From NCBI GenBank assembly GCA_946887155.1, contig CAMPKM010000051.1, forward strand, positions 1 through 12,035: a stretch of 12,035 nucleotides of DNA, given 5' to 3'. The position numbers and the translations under genes are program-made. How positions within the stretch are numbered: the first letter of the stretch is position 1; the number at the start of each line of letters is the position of its first letter. This DNA comes from an uncultured Gemmatimonadota bacterium (GTDB lineage: Bacteria > Gemmatimonadota > Gemmatimonadetes > Gemmatimonadales > Gemmatimonadaceae). Of the stretch, positions 1 to 8,557 are shown piece after piece. The notes beneath the pieces were generated by a model, which worked only from the letters and a program-made list of their open reading frames with translations, was not told the DNA's origin and made no database searches.

Positions 1-812
1 CCCCGTTCGCGCTCGTCCTGTCGCTAAGCGCGTGCTTTGCTACCCGGAACGACGTGCGGATCCTGCAGGAAGACATCCTGGCTGTCCGCACCGCCAACGC
101 ACGTGCCGATTCCGTCCGCGCAAAGCAACTGGCCGACCTCACGACGACGCTTAATACCACGCTCGTCGTTGTCCGGGACTCGGTGAAGGAAGTCGGCAGC
201 CGTCTCGATTCCTTCCAGGGTGCCACCCGGCAGGACCTTCGCTCGATCGGACAGCAGCTTCTGCAGCTCGGCGAATTAATGGGCCAGAGCTCTACGGCGC
301 TGCAGAATTTCCGCGCCGATCTCGAGGAGCGCAGTCGCCAGATCACGGAGCAGGCGATGCGGGCCGCGCAACCGCCAGCGACTCCTGGCGACACCACCGC
401 GCCACCGGCTATTCCGCCTCCGGTGGTCGCGGAAGGGCCTAACGTGTTGTACCAGATCGGGCGCGACCAACTGCAGGCCAGGGCCTGGTCGTCGGCGCGT
501 GACGCGTTCACGAGACTCATCACGGAGCATCCGACCTCCGACCGGGTTCCGGACGCGCTCCGCGGCATCGCCGAGTCGTACGACGCCGAGGGGAACCGCG
601 TCCAGGGCGACAGCGTCTTCCGCGAAGTCGTGACGAAGTTTCCGAACTCGCCCTCGGCACCGACGTCGCTCTACAAGCTGGGCCTCTCCCTGATGGCGCA
701 GCGCAAACCGGCCGAGGCGCGGACCGCGATGCAGGATGTGGTACGGAACTATCCGCGTTCGGATGAATCCACCCTGGCCACGGAATGGCTCGCGCGGAAT
801 CCGCCGGACTGA
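1..812 (+). CDS. CpoB/YbgF-like coiled-coil and TPR lipoprotein, 5' end missing
   Basis: The reading frame (first full codon at 3) is open from the left edge to TGA at 810-812. A GTG at 54 could be taken as the start, but the codons before it read PFALVLSLSAC, a hydrophobic stretch ending in a lipobox, so the real start lies upstream of the window. After the lipidated Cys comes a charged helical segment rich in A, R, D and Q (about nt 60-360, probable coiled coil), a Pro/Ala/Thr linker (about 360-435), then roughly three TPR-like helix pairs (about 445-790) with spaced FTRLITEHP, FREVVTKFP and MQDVVRNYP endings. This layout is that of CpoB/YbgF, which works with Tol-Pal in envelope constriction. 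BamD-like TPR lipoproteins are the main alternative. No Tol or Pal gene is visible. The stop is 11 bases before tatC, so the two are probably co-transcribed. Confidence 0.72.
   Translation, partial: PFALVLSLSACFATRNDVRILQEDILAVRTANARADSVRAKQLADLTTTLNTTLVVVRDSVKEVGSRLDSFQGATRQDLRSIGQQLLQLGELMGQSSTALQNFRADLEERSRQITEQAMRAAQPPATPGDTTAPPAIPPPVVAEGPNVLYQIGRDQLQARAWSSARDAFTRLITEHPTSDRVPDALRGIAESYDAEGNRVQGDSVFREVVTKFPNSPSAPTSLYKLGLSLMAQRKPAEARTAMQDVVRNYPRSDESTLATEWLARNPPD
24..35 (+). other. Lipoprotein signal peptidase site (lipobox L-S-A-C)
   Basis: Codons CTA AGC GCG TGC encode Leu-Ser-Ala-Cys after a run of hydrophobic residues (F-A-L-V-L). This fits the consensus for signal peptidase II cleavage before Cys and lipid attachment. 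It implies that the mature protein starts at the Cys of codon 33-35 and is membrane-anchored. The residue after Cys is Phe, so the Asp+2 rule for inner-membrane retention does not apply. Confidence 0.7.
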
Positions 813-823
813 CGACTCGCTAG

Positions 824-1606
824 ATGGGCCCAGGCAAGTCCGTAGAAATGCCGTTCCTCGATCACCTCGAGGAACTTCGCGGACGTCTGATGTGGGCGCT
901 GGGCGCGCTCGTCATCGCCGTTGGCGTCTCGTTCTATTTCCTGTTCACGAACGATGATTTCATCCTGAACTTCCTGGCTGGCCCCGTCCTTCCGTACCTC
1001 CCGACGGGCAAGCTGACGGTGTTCCACCCCGCGGCGGCGTTCAAGATCATCATGAACCTGTCGCTGATCCTCGGAACCATCCTCGCGTCGCCGGTTATCG
1101 TGTGGCACCTCTGGGGGTTCCTGTCTCCAGCGCTCTACACGCACGAGAAGAAGGTCGTGATCCCGGTCCTGGTCATGGCCGTGATCCTGTTCCTCGCTGG
1201 ATGTGCGCTTTCGTGGTACGTCATCCTCCCCCTGACCCTCAAGGTCCTCACGGGAATCCAGGCCGAGTCGCTGCAGCCGATGATCGGCTTCAGCGAATAC
1301 TTCGGTTTTGCGGTGGGGATGTCGGTGGCGTTGGGCGTGGCCTTCGAGTTGCCGACCGTCATCCTGCTGCTGTCGATGCTCGGGATCGTGACGCCGGCGA
1401 TGCTGCACCGGTTCCGCCGGTTTGCGATCGTTGGCGCGATCGTGTTAGGCGCGTTCATCACGCCGGGTGGCGACCCGGTGACGCTGTTGCTGATGGCGGG
1501 GCCGTTGTATGCCCTGTACGAGCTGAGCGTGATTCTTTCGAGCGTCGTGTTCCGGTGGAAGCGGCGCAAGGAGAAATCCGCCGAGCCGGAACCGTCGATC
1601 TGGTGA
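824..1606 (+). CDS. tatC: Sec-independent protein translocase subunit TatC
   Basis: TatC is the multi-spanning inner-membrane receptor of the twin-arginine pathway, which exports folded proteins. The 260-residue length is normal for the family. The N-terminus carries the conserved MPFLDHLEELRGRL motif (residues 9-22), with Glu15 matching the essential Glu of E. coli TatC. GFLSPALYTHEKK (98-110) holds the conserved cytoplasmic-loop Glu108. Six hydrophobic segments are visible at about 22-42, 72-98, 110-138, 158-188, 198-214 and 217-243, followed by a basic tail. GVAFELPTVI (171-180) is the typical fourth-helix signature. ATG 824 follows an in-frame TAG directly. ATG 848, starting at the conserved MPFLDH, is a possible alternative start. 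No clear Shine-Dalgarno is present and no tatA/tatB is in view. The stop overlaps the proposed lptD ATG by one base. Confidence 0.96.
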   Translation: MGPGKSVEMPFLDHLEELRGRLMWALGALVIAVGVSFYFLFTNDDFILNFLAGPVLPYLPTGKLTVFHPAAAFKIIMNLSLILGTILASPVIVWHLWGFLSPALYTHEKKVVIPVLVMAVILFLAGCALSWYVILPLTLKVLTGIQAESLQPMIGFSEYFGFAVGMSVALGVAFELPTVILLLSMLGIVTPAMLHRFRRFAIVGAIVLGAFITPGGDPVTLLLMAGPLYALYELSVILSSVVFRWKRRKEKSAEPEPSIW

Positions 1607-4600
1607 TGTCGTTGCGCCGTTGCGCCTTTCGAAGTTTGCGCCCTTCGGCTGTTGCGCGCTTCGGCCGTTGCGTCCTTCGGCAGGTGCGCCGTTCGGCAGG
1701 TGCGCCGTTTGGCGGGTGCGCCGTTCGGCACGTGCGCCGTTTGGCAGTTGCGCCCCTGGTTATTTGCGCTCTCGTGCTCTTCCTGCCAACGACCACGGAC
1801 GCTCAAGTCCCAACCCGCCCAGACTCGGTCGCGCGCCAGGATTCCCTCGCCCGCGCCGATTCGATCCTTCGCGCCGACTCGCTTCGGAGGATTGGCGCCG
1901 ACACGCTGCCCACACGCCGGGAGATCACCTGGAACCCGGCCGACTCGGTGATGGCAACGCTCCTCAGCCGGCCCGGCTACTCCGTGACCCGCTATCAGGG
2001 CGAGTCGGTGCGGCTCGAGGCGGAAAAGCGGGAGATGTACCTTCGCGGCAACGCACAGGTGTCCCGCGACTCCGCCATCCTGTTAGGCGACACGATCACG
2101 TTCAACGACTCGACGCAGATCGTGGAGGCGCGCGGCGATACGGTGCTGCTGCGCGATCCGGCGCGCGGCCCGGATGATGTCGTCGGCCGGCGATTGCTGC
2201 GCTACGACGTGCAATCGCGGGAAGGACTGGTGCGCGAGGTGTCGACGGCGATGGAAAGCGGTGAACGGTGGATCGTCCACAGCGGCATTGCGGCCTTCAA
2301 GGGCGACACCACGGCCGAAGGCGCGAACGCGATCTACATGCGGGGCGGGATGTTCACGAGTTGCCAGGATCCCACGCCGCATTTTCACTTCGCGGCCGGC
2401 GAGATCAAGATGATCACGAAGAACATCCTGGTGGCCCGGCCGGCGATTCTCTACATCGCCGACATCCCCGTCTTCTGGCTGCCGTTCATCTTCCAGGACG
2501 TTCGCAGCGGCCGGCGCAGCGGCATCATCCCGCCCCGCATCGGCTTCTCCGACATCATCCGCAATCGCTCGGGATACCGGCGCATGGTGGAGGACTTCGG
2601 ATACTACTTTGCGTTGAGCGACTACCTCGACGCGCAGCTCACCATGGACTGGCGCAGTGGTGCGCGGCCCCAGGAGGGTGACCCCGGCTGGGTGAAGTTC
2701 AACGGGCGTTTCCGGTATTCCTGGCAGGATCGCTTCCTGGCCGGTGAACTGGGCGTGTCGCAGCACTACCTCCGCGACGGCTCCACCAACCAGCAGTATT
2801 CCCTCAACCATCGACAGGATTTTTCGCAGCGGACGAAACTGACTGCGAACCTCAACTACGTCACCAACACCACCGTCCAGCGCAACACACAGTTCAACCC
2901 GTTTGCGGCGGTGCAGACCATCTCGTCGCAACTCAACTTCTCGACCGGGCGTGGACCGTTTTCGATTTCGCTGGGCGGCACACAACAGCAGTTCCCGGGA
3001 CGCGACGCGATCGACCGCACGTTCCCTTCGCTTTCGATCACCTCCAAGCCCATTACGGCCGGCGAGTGGTTGACGTGGACACCGTCGCTGGCGATCACGA
3101 GCACGCAGAACCTGCACATCGATCGCATCGGTGACTTCGCAAATCGCTACATCACCGGACCAGGCGGCACACTCGACAGCCTCCCGCTGGACAGGAACGC
3201 GCGCAACACGTCGATCCGCTTCGACACGCCGCTGCAGATCCTCGGGTTCGACTGGCGCAACAGCTTCAGCGTGACCGACCGGTTGAACGACTTCCCGGAG
3301 AAACGCGTCGTGGTGGCGGTGAACGACACGTCGCAACGCGAAGAACGGGTCTACAAGCGCACGTACCTTACGGAGGTAAACTGGGAAACCGGCTTCTCGC
3401 TGCCCGGTTTCTTCCAGGGCACGTGGAATGTTTCGCCGTCGGTTTCGATCCAGAAAGTCGACCCGCACGGATTGCTCGTGCGGTCTGAGCGCACCGGCAA
3501 CCGATTCGTCGCCAATTCGATGCGACCGGCATTCGGCGTGAGCATGGCGCCCACGCTGTACCGTCGTTTTCCCGGGTTCGGCCCGGTCGCCGCGATCAGG
3601 CACGCGATCTCACCGTCGCTGTCGTTCCAGTACACGCCCGCCGGCGACGTGAGCGACGAATACCTCGAGGCCGTGGGCAGCACGCGTATCGGATACCTCG
3701 GGGCGAATCGGCAGCAGACCTTGAGCCTCGGACTCAACACCACCTTCGAGGCCAAGCTGCGGCCCGCGAACGATTCGATCCCCGAGGACCGCTGGCAGAA
3801 GATCAAGCTCCTCGCGCTCTCGTTCTCGTCACTCGGCTGGGATTTCGAGCGGGCGCGCGTCACGAAAAAGACCGGCCTCACCAATCGCACCTTCGGCATC
3901 ACGGCTCGTTCGGACCTGCTTCCTGGATTCGATATCGGCGTCGACTGGTCGCTTTTTCAGGGCGACCCGATTTCAGACAGCGCGGTGTTCAAGCCGTATC
4001 GCGAGGCGTTGCGTGGTTCGTTGTCGCTCGGTCCGGCGTCGCCGATCGTGAGAGGACTCGCCAGGCTGCTCGGCATCCGGCTCGCTGACTCGACAGGCGC
4101 CGGCGCGCCGGGATCGGCGCCGGGTTCACTGCCGTCAGGCGCGACGCCAGGTATGGTCGCGGGTCAGCCGATCGCGGGTTCGATCAGCCAGATCGCCCAG
4201 CAGATGAGTGTGCCCGCGGGTCGCGGGTGGGAATGGAGCCTGACCTACAGCGCGCAGCGGACACGCCCACCGGTCGGATCGGGCGTCGTCACCGTGGATC
4301 CCACTCTCGAGTGCGAGCCGTTTCGGTTCGACTTCGTGCAATACGAGTCATGCATCCAGCGACTCGCGCCTACCAGCGACTCGCAGGGGGCTGGACTCGG
4401 CGGAACGGGAGGCGGGACGTATTTCGTGACGCCGCCACAGGCGAACGCGCAGTCGGCGCTTTCCTTCCACATCACCGAGAAGTGGGGCGCGCAATGGTCG
4501 ACGACCTACGACTTCACGCGGAAGGAGTTTGCCAGCCAACTCTTCACGCTGACGCGCGAGTTGCATGACTGGAACGCGACGTTTGCGTTCATGCGCGCGC

Positions 4601-4713
4601 CGAACGGCAACTTCACGTTCAACTTCCACATTTCGCTCAAGGCACAGCCGGACATCAAGTTCGACTGGGACACGCGCGACTACGGCCGTGGGTATACCGG
4701 TATCCGCCGGTGA
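1606..4713 (+). CDS. lptD: LptD-like LPS-assembly outer-membrane protein
   Basis: LptD inserts lipopolysaccharide into the outer leaflet of the outer membrane, normally with LptE. The recognisable core is an OstA-like jellyroll region (about residues 133-290 from ATG 1606) with YLRGNAQVSRD and a late LptD signature, MFTSCQDPTPHFHF then VARPAILYIADIPVFWLPF (about 249-294). The rest is a long series of aromatic/polar alternating strands as in the 26-strand barrel. At 1035 residues it is longer than the E. coli protein (784). The start is uncertain. ATG 1606 overlaps the tatC stop (TGATG) and favours translational coupling, but it puts 50 codons of 16-bp repeat before a signal peptide. GTG 1732 would give a compact signal peptide (MRRLAVAPLVICALVLF..., cleavage probably after TTTDA, before Gln) and a 993-residue protein. 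Two cysteines near the C-terminus (LECEPF, YESCIQ) could pair. A Gly/Ala/Pro-rich loop lies at about nt 4084-4200. The frame is open back to 1102, but that part is inside tatC. Confidence 0.88.
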   Translation: MSLRRCAFRSLRPSAVARFGRCVLRQVRRSAGAPFGGCAVRHVRRLAVAPLVICALVLFLPTTTDAQVPTRPDSVARQDSLARADSILRADSLRRIGADTLPTRREITWNPADSVMATLLSRPGYSVTRYQGESVRLEAEKREMYLRGNAQVSRDSAILLGDTITFNDSTQIVEARGDTVLLRDPARGPDDVVGRRLLRYDVQSREGLVREVSTAMESGERWIVHSGIAAFKGDTTAEGANAIYMRGGMFTSCQDPTPHFHFAAGEIKMITKNILVARPAILYIADIPVFWLPFIFQDVRSGRRSGIIPPRIGFSDIIRNRSGYRRMVEDFGYYFALSDYLDAQLTMDWRSGARPQEGDPGWVKFNGRFRYSWQDRFLAGELGVSQHYLRDGSTNQQYSLNHRQDFSQRTKLTANLNYVTNTTVQRNTQFNPFAAVQTISSQLNFSTGRGPFSISLGGTQQQFPGRDAIDRTFPSLSITSKPITAGEWLTWTPSLAITSTQNLHIDRIGDFANRYITGPGGTLDSLPLDRNARNTSIRFDTPLQILGFDWRNSFSVTDRLNDFPEKRVVVAVNDTSQREERVYKRTYLTEVNWETGFSLPGFFQGTWNVSPSVSIQKVDPHGLLVRSERTGNRFVANSMRPAFGVSMAPTLYRRFPGFGPVAAIRHAISPSLSFQYTPAGDVSDEYLEAVGSTRIGYLGANRQQTLSLGLNTTFEAKLRPANDSIPEDRWQKIKLLALSFSSLGWDFERARVTKKTGLTNRTFGITARSDLLPGFDIGVDWSLFQGDPISDSAVFKPYREALRGSLSLGPASPIVRGLARLLGIRLADSTGAGAPGSAPGSLPSGATPGMVAGQPIAGSISQIAQQMSVPAGRGWEWSLTYSAQRTRPPVGSGVVTVDPTLECEPFRFDFVQYESCIQRLAPTSDSQGAGLGGTGGGTYFVTPPQANAQSALSFHITEKWGAQWSTTYDFTRKEFASQLFTLTRELHDWNATFAFMRAPNGNFTFNFHISLKAQPDIKFDWDTRDYGRGYTGIRR
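1628..1755 (+). repeat. Degenerate 16-bp tandem array, eight units, at the 5' end of lptD
   Basis: Eight contiguous 16-bp units start at 1628, 1644, 1660, 1676, 1692, 1708, 1724 and 1740. The core is TTCGGCAGGTGCGCCG; units 4 and 5 are identical and the others differ mostly at bases 3 and 7-9. A partial unit precedes the array (1609-1627). Because 16 is not a multiple of 3, the array is read through all three frames every 48 bp, so the encoded peptide repeats every 16 residues (RRSAGAPFGGCAVRHV-like). It lies at the junction between tatC and the LptD signal peptide. Confidence 0.9.
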
Positions 4714-4722
4714 GAGTCGAGT

Positions 4723-4761
4723 TGGCGCGGAGGATTTGCGCGGAGGATTGACGCGGTAGGT
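4723..4761 (+). repeat. Three 13-bp tandem units after lptD
   Basis: Units at 4723-4735, 4736-4748 and 4749-4761 read TGGCGCGGAGGAT, TTGCGCGGAGGAT and TGACGCGGTAGGT. The third unit runs into the left arm of the inverted-repeat element, so these units may have arisen from its end. No gene overlaps them. Confidence 0.75.
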
Positions 4762-4990
4762 CAACTGACGGAGAACCGAGTTTACGCGAATTTCGCGAAT
4801 TTACGCGGAGCAACCAACATCGATTCTTCGGGCTTCTCGGCGTCGTAGGCGAAGACTGAATCGTGACACAACAGAAGTGCCTCATGTGGGCGACCCGCCG
4901 GGCTCGAAATATGGCGTTGTCACGATCCGCGTAAATTCGCGAAATTCGCGGTGACTCGCTCCTCCGTCAGTTGACCCACCGCGTCAATCC
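4745..4990. repeat. 246-bp palindromic intergenic element with 64-bp terminal inverted repeats (copy A)
   Basis: Positions 4745-4808 and 4927-4990 are reverse complements at 58 of 64 positions. The arms contain the self-complementary core TTCGCGAA flanked by GTAAA/TTTAC. The 118-bp centre holds a second short inverted pair (ATCGTGACACAAC near 4860 and GTTGTCACGAT at 4916-4926) and the core CCCGCCGGGCTCG near 4894. No open frame of interest is inside and I see no obvious target-site duplication (flanks GCGCGGA and AAAAGAA). The form fits a MITE- or REP-like non-autonomous element. A transcript could fold into a long hairpin, so a role in ending lptD transcription or in mRNA stability is possible but not shown. 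Confidence 0.85.
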
Positions 4991-4993
4991 AAA

Positions 4994-5213
4994 AGAACCG
5001 ACTCGGCGGTGATCAGGCGAATTGACGCGAACCTGCAGCTAACGATCTTCGGAATTCCCGGAGTTGCAGTAAAAAAAAGGTCTGAAGGTGAACTACTGAA
5101 TCACCTCATGGGCGTCCCGCCGGGCTCGGAATACGAGAGTCATCACAATCCGCGTCAATTCGCAAAATTCGCGGAAACTCGGTTCTCTGTCTGTGGACCT
5201 ACGGTGTTAATCC
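4994..5213. repeat. Second, diverged copy of the palindromic element (copy B)
   Basis: The right part (5104-5213) is a direct repeat of 4880-4990, sharing CCTCATG, the core CCCGCCGGGCTCG and a 64-bp right arm (5150-5213) that differs from 4927-4990 at about a dozen positions. The left part aligns with copy A from AGAACCGA (4994) through GCGAATTGACGCG, but much of its left arm is eroded, so only a short stem remains (GCGAATTGACGCG with CGCGTCAATTCGC). The two copies stand head-to-tail about 223 bp apart. This suggests tandem insertion or duplication followed by decay of copy B. Confidence 0.72.
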
Positions 5214-5220
5214 AGCATCC

Positions 5221-5256
5221 GTGATGACTCGATCCTCAGTGACGACTCGATCCTCG
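5221..5256 (+). repeat. 18-bp direct duplication upstream of hutH
   Basis: GTGATGACTCGATCCTCA (5221-5238) is followed at once by GTGACGACTCGATCCTCG (5239-5256), matching at 16 of 18 positions. It ends 14 bases before the hutH ATG, in the expected promoter or operator area. A twice-repeated regulator site or simple slippage are both possible. Confidence 0.7.
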
Positions 5257-5258
5257 AC

Positions 5259-5264
5259 TACATT
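5259..5264 (+). promoter_or_regulatory. Possible -10 element TACATT for a leaderless hutH transcript
   Basis: TACATT fits the TANNNT pattern and sits at exactly -12 to -7 from the hutH ATG (5271), where a -10 box belongs if transcription starts at the A of ATG. No Shine-Dalgarno lies before this ATG (TTCCCCGC). A -35 box is poor: GTGACG (5239-5244) matches four of six TTGACA bases, but the 14-bp gap is short. The call rests on a short, weak motif. Confidence 0.3.
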
Positions 5265-5270
5265 CCCCGC

Positions 5271-6782
5271 ATGACAACGGCCCTGACTGTCGATGGCAAT
5301 TCACTGACCCTCCAGGATGTCGTTCGAGTCGCCCGGGCTCGCGCACTGGTGCAGCTCGACGCGTCTGCGCGAGCACGCATGCAACGCGTTCGAGATATCG
5401 TCGATCGCAAACTCGCCAGCGGTGAAGCCGTGTATGGCGTGAACACCGGGTTCGGCAAACTCTCCGAGATGGCGATTCCCCCCGACCGGCTGGCCGAACT
5501 GCAGGTGAACCTCGTCCGGAGTCACGCCGCGGGAGTCGGGCCGCTGCTGCCGGAGGATGAAGTGCGCGCGATGATGCTCCTTCGCGCCAATGTGCTGGCG
5601 AAGGGTCACTCCGGTGTTCGGCCCGAACTCGCCGAGCTCCTGATCGACATGTTGAACGCGGGTCTCTTTCCTCCGGTGCCGGAGCAGGGAAGCGTCGGTG
5701 CGAGCGGAGACCTCGCTCCGTTGTCGCACCTGGCGCTGTCGATGCTCGGCGAAGGCGACCTGCGGAGCGGATCCCGGAGCGGGCCCGCCGGGACTCTGCT
5801 GGCCGAACGGGGCTTGAGGCCGATCGAGCTTGGCCCGAAGGAGGGTGTTGCGCTCGCGAATGGAACGCAGGCCCACACCGCCGTCGCCGCGCTGGCCCTG
5901 TCCGATGCTCTCTCATTGTGGAACGTCGCGCACGTTGCCGGGGCGATGTCTCTCGAAGCATTGATGGGTACGCCGGTCGCGTTCGACGAACGAATCCATA
6001 GCGTGCGTGGTCAGGACGGCCAGATGCGCTCCGCGGCGATCCTCAGGGGCCTGCTGGACAACAGCGAGATCCGCGAGTCACACCGCGTGGGCGATCCACG
6101 CGTGCAGGACGCCTACGCGCTGCGCTGCATGCCACAGGTGCATGGACCGGTGCACGACCTGCTGCGTTTCGCCGGCGACATCATCGGCCGCGAGATCAAC
6201 GCCGCGACCGACAACCCGCTGGTCTTCGAGGATGGATCCTTGCTCAGCGGCGGCAACTTTCACGGTCAGTCGGTGGCGATGGTGCTCGACATGCTCGCGA
6301 TAGGCATGACGAACCTGGCGGTGATCGCGGAGCGACGGATCGATCGGCTGGTGCATCCGGACCTGAACCAGGGACTGCCGCCGTTCCTGACGACGGACGC
6401 GGGCGTGAGCTCGGGGTACATGATCGCGCAGGTGACGGCCGCCGCCGTGACGAGCGAATGCAAGGTGCTCTCGCATCCGGCCAGCGTAGACTCGATTCCG
6501 ACGGACGGCAGCAAGGAAGACGTGGTGCCCATGGCCATGGGCGCGGCGTGGAAGCTGCGCCGGATCATCGCCAACGTGCGCAACGTGCTCGCCATCGAGC
6601 TGCTGTGTGGCGCGCAGGGGATCGACTTCCGGCGGCCGCTGCGGTCGAGCGCGCCAGTGGAGGAAGCGCACGCCATCCTTCGCGGGATCGTGCCGACGAT
6701 GGACCGCGATCGCGCGGTTTCGCCTGATATCTTGCTCGTAGCCCAGGCCATCGCCGAGGGACGTTTCGAGGGAATCAGCTAG
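5271..6782 (+). CDS. hutH: Histidine ammonia-lyase (histidase)
   Basis: This cytoplasmic enzyme removes ammonia from L-histidine to give urocanate, the first step of histidine degradation. The 503 residues match the usual length (about 510). The MIO cofactor triad is Ala144-Ser145-Gly146 in VGASGDLAPLSH. Tyr55 (YGVNTGFG), His85 (RSHAAGVG), Asn197, Gln279, Tyr282, Arg285 and Glu416 line up at +2 with the known Pseudomonas putida HAL active-site positions. SGGNFHGQ (326-333) and ATDNPLVF (312-319) are also typical. The His85 residue fits HAL or tyrosine ammonia-lyase rather than phenylalanine ammonia-lyase, and the adjacent hutU and hutI settle on HAL. The usual QEDHVSM near Glu416 reads KEDVVPM here. 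The stop TAG is directly followed by the hutU ATG. Confidence 0.96.
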   Translation: MTTALTVDGNSLTLQDVVRVARARALVQLDASARARMQRVRDIVDRKLASGEAVYGVNTGFGKLSEMAIPPDRLAELQVNLVRSHAAGVGPLLPEDEVRAMMLLRANVLAKGHSGVRPELAELLIDMLNAGLFPPVPEQGSVGASGDLAPLSHLALSMLGEGDLRSGSRSGPAGTLLAERGLRPIELGPKEGVALANGTQAHTAVAALALSDALSLWNVAHVAGAMSLEALMGTPVAFDERIHSVRGQDGQMRSAAILRGLLDNSEIRESHRVGDPRVQDAYALRCMPQVHGPVHDLLRFAGDIIGREINAATDNPLVFEDGSLLSGGNFHGQSVAMVLDMLAIGMTNLAVIAERRIDRLVHPDLNQGLPPFLTTDAGVSSGYMIAQVTAAAVTSECKVLSHPASVDSIPTDGSKEDVVPMAMGAAWKLRRIIANVRNVLAIELLCGAQGIDFRRPLRSSAPVEEAHAILRGIVPTMDRDRAVSPDILLVAQAIAEGRFEGIS

Positions 6783-8459
<1,677 letters not shown>

Positions 8460-8465
8460 GGGGTA

Positions 8466-8544
8466 CAGTCCAGAGCCCGGAGTCCGGAGTGAAGCATCGG
8501 CGCGCGTTCCGGGCCCGCCGCCCTGGACTCTGCTCTCTGGACCG
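8466..8544. repeat. Imperfect inverted repeat in the hutU to radical SAM spacer
   Basis: CAGTCCAGAGCCCGGAGTCC (8466-8485) and GGACTCTGCTCTCTGGACCG (8525-8544) are reverse complements at 16 of 20 positions around a 39-nt loop. The 98-bp spacer is built from variants of GGAGTCC/CCAGAGTCC. It could fold as a hairpin in the transcript between the two genes, but there is no following T-run, so I do not call it a terminator. Confidence 0.5.
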
Positions 8545-8557
8545 GGGGGCTTGAGTC

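Noticed and set aside
1102..1605. Upstream extension of the lptD frame, giving a 1203-residue protein from 1102
   Set aside because: This part lies entirely inside tatC in another frame and its translation is Arg/Pro-rich with no domain. ATG 1606 or GTG 1732 are better starts.
2083..3603. 506-codon open frame on the - strand within lptD
   Set aside because: It is antisense to a clear LptD barrel; the translation is Arg/Val/His-rich without family motifs, as expected from GC-rich third positions.
4927..4990. Intrinsic terminator after lptD
   Set aside because: The stem is long and AT/GC mixed with a 118-nt loop, and no U-run follows; a termination role cannot be claimed.
4745..5213. CRISPR array
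   Set aside because: There are only three arm copies, one inverted, and no regular short repeat-spacer rhythm or cas gene.
5009..5224. 71-codon + strand frame in the lptD-hutH spacer
   Set aside because: It runs through palindromic copy B, has no Shine-Dalgarno, and its sequence is explained by the repeat.
8460..8557. Small RiPP precursor gene for the radical SAM protein
   Set aside because: The 98-bp spacer is composed of repeat words and shows no short frame with a start signal and a Cys/Gly-rich core.
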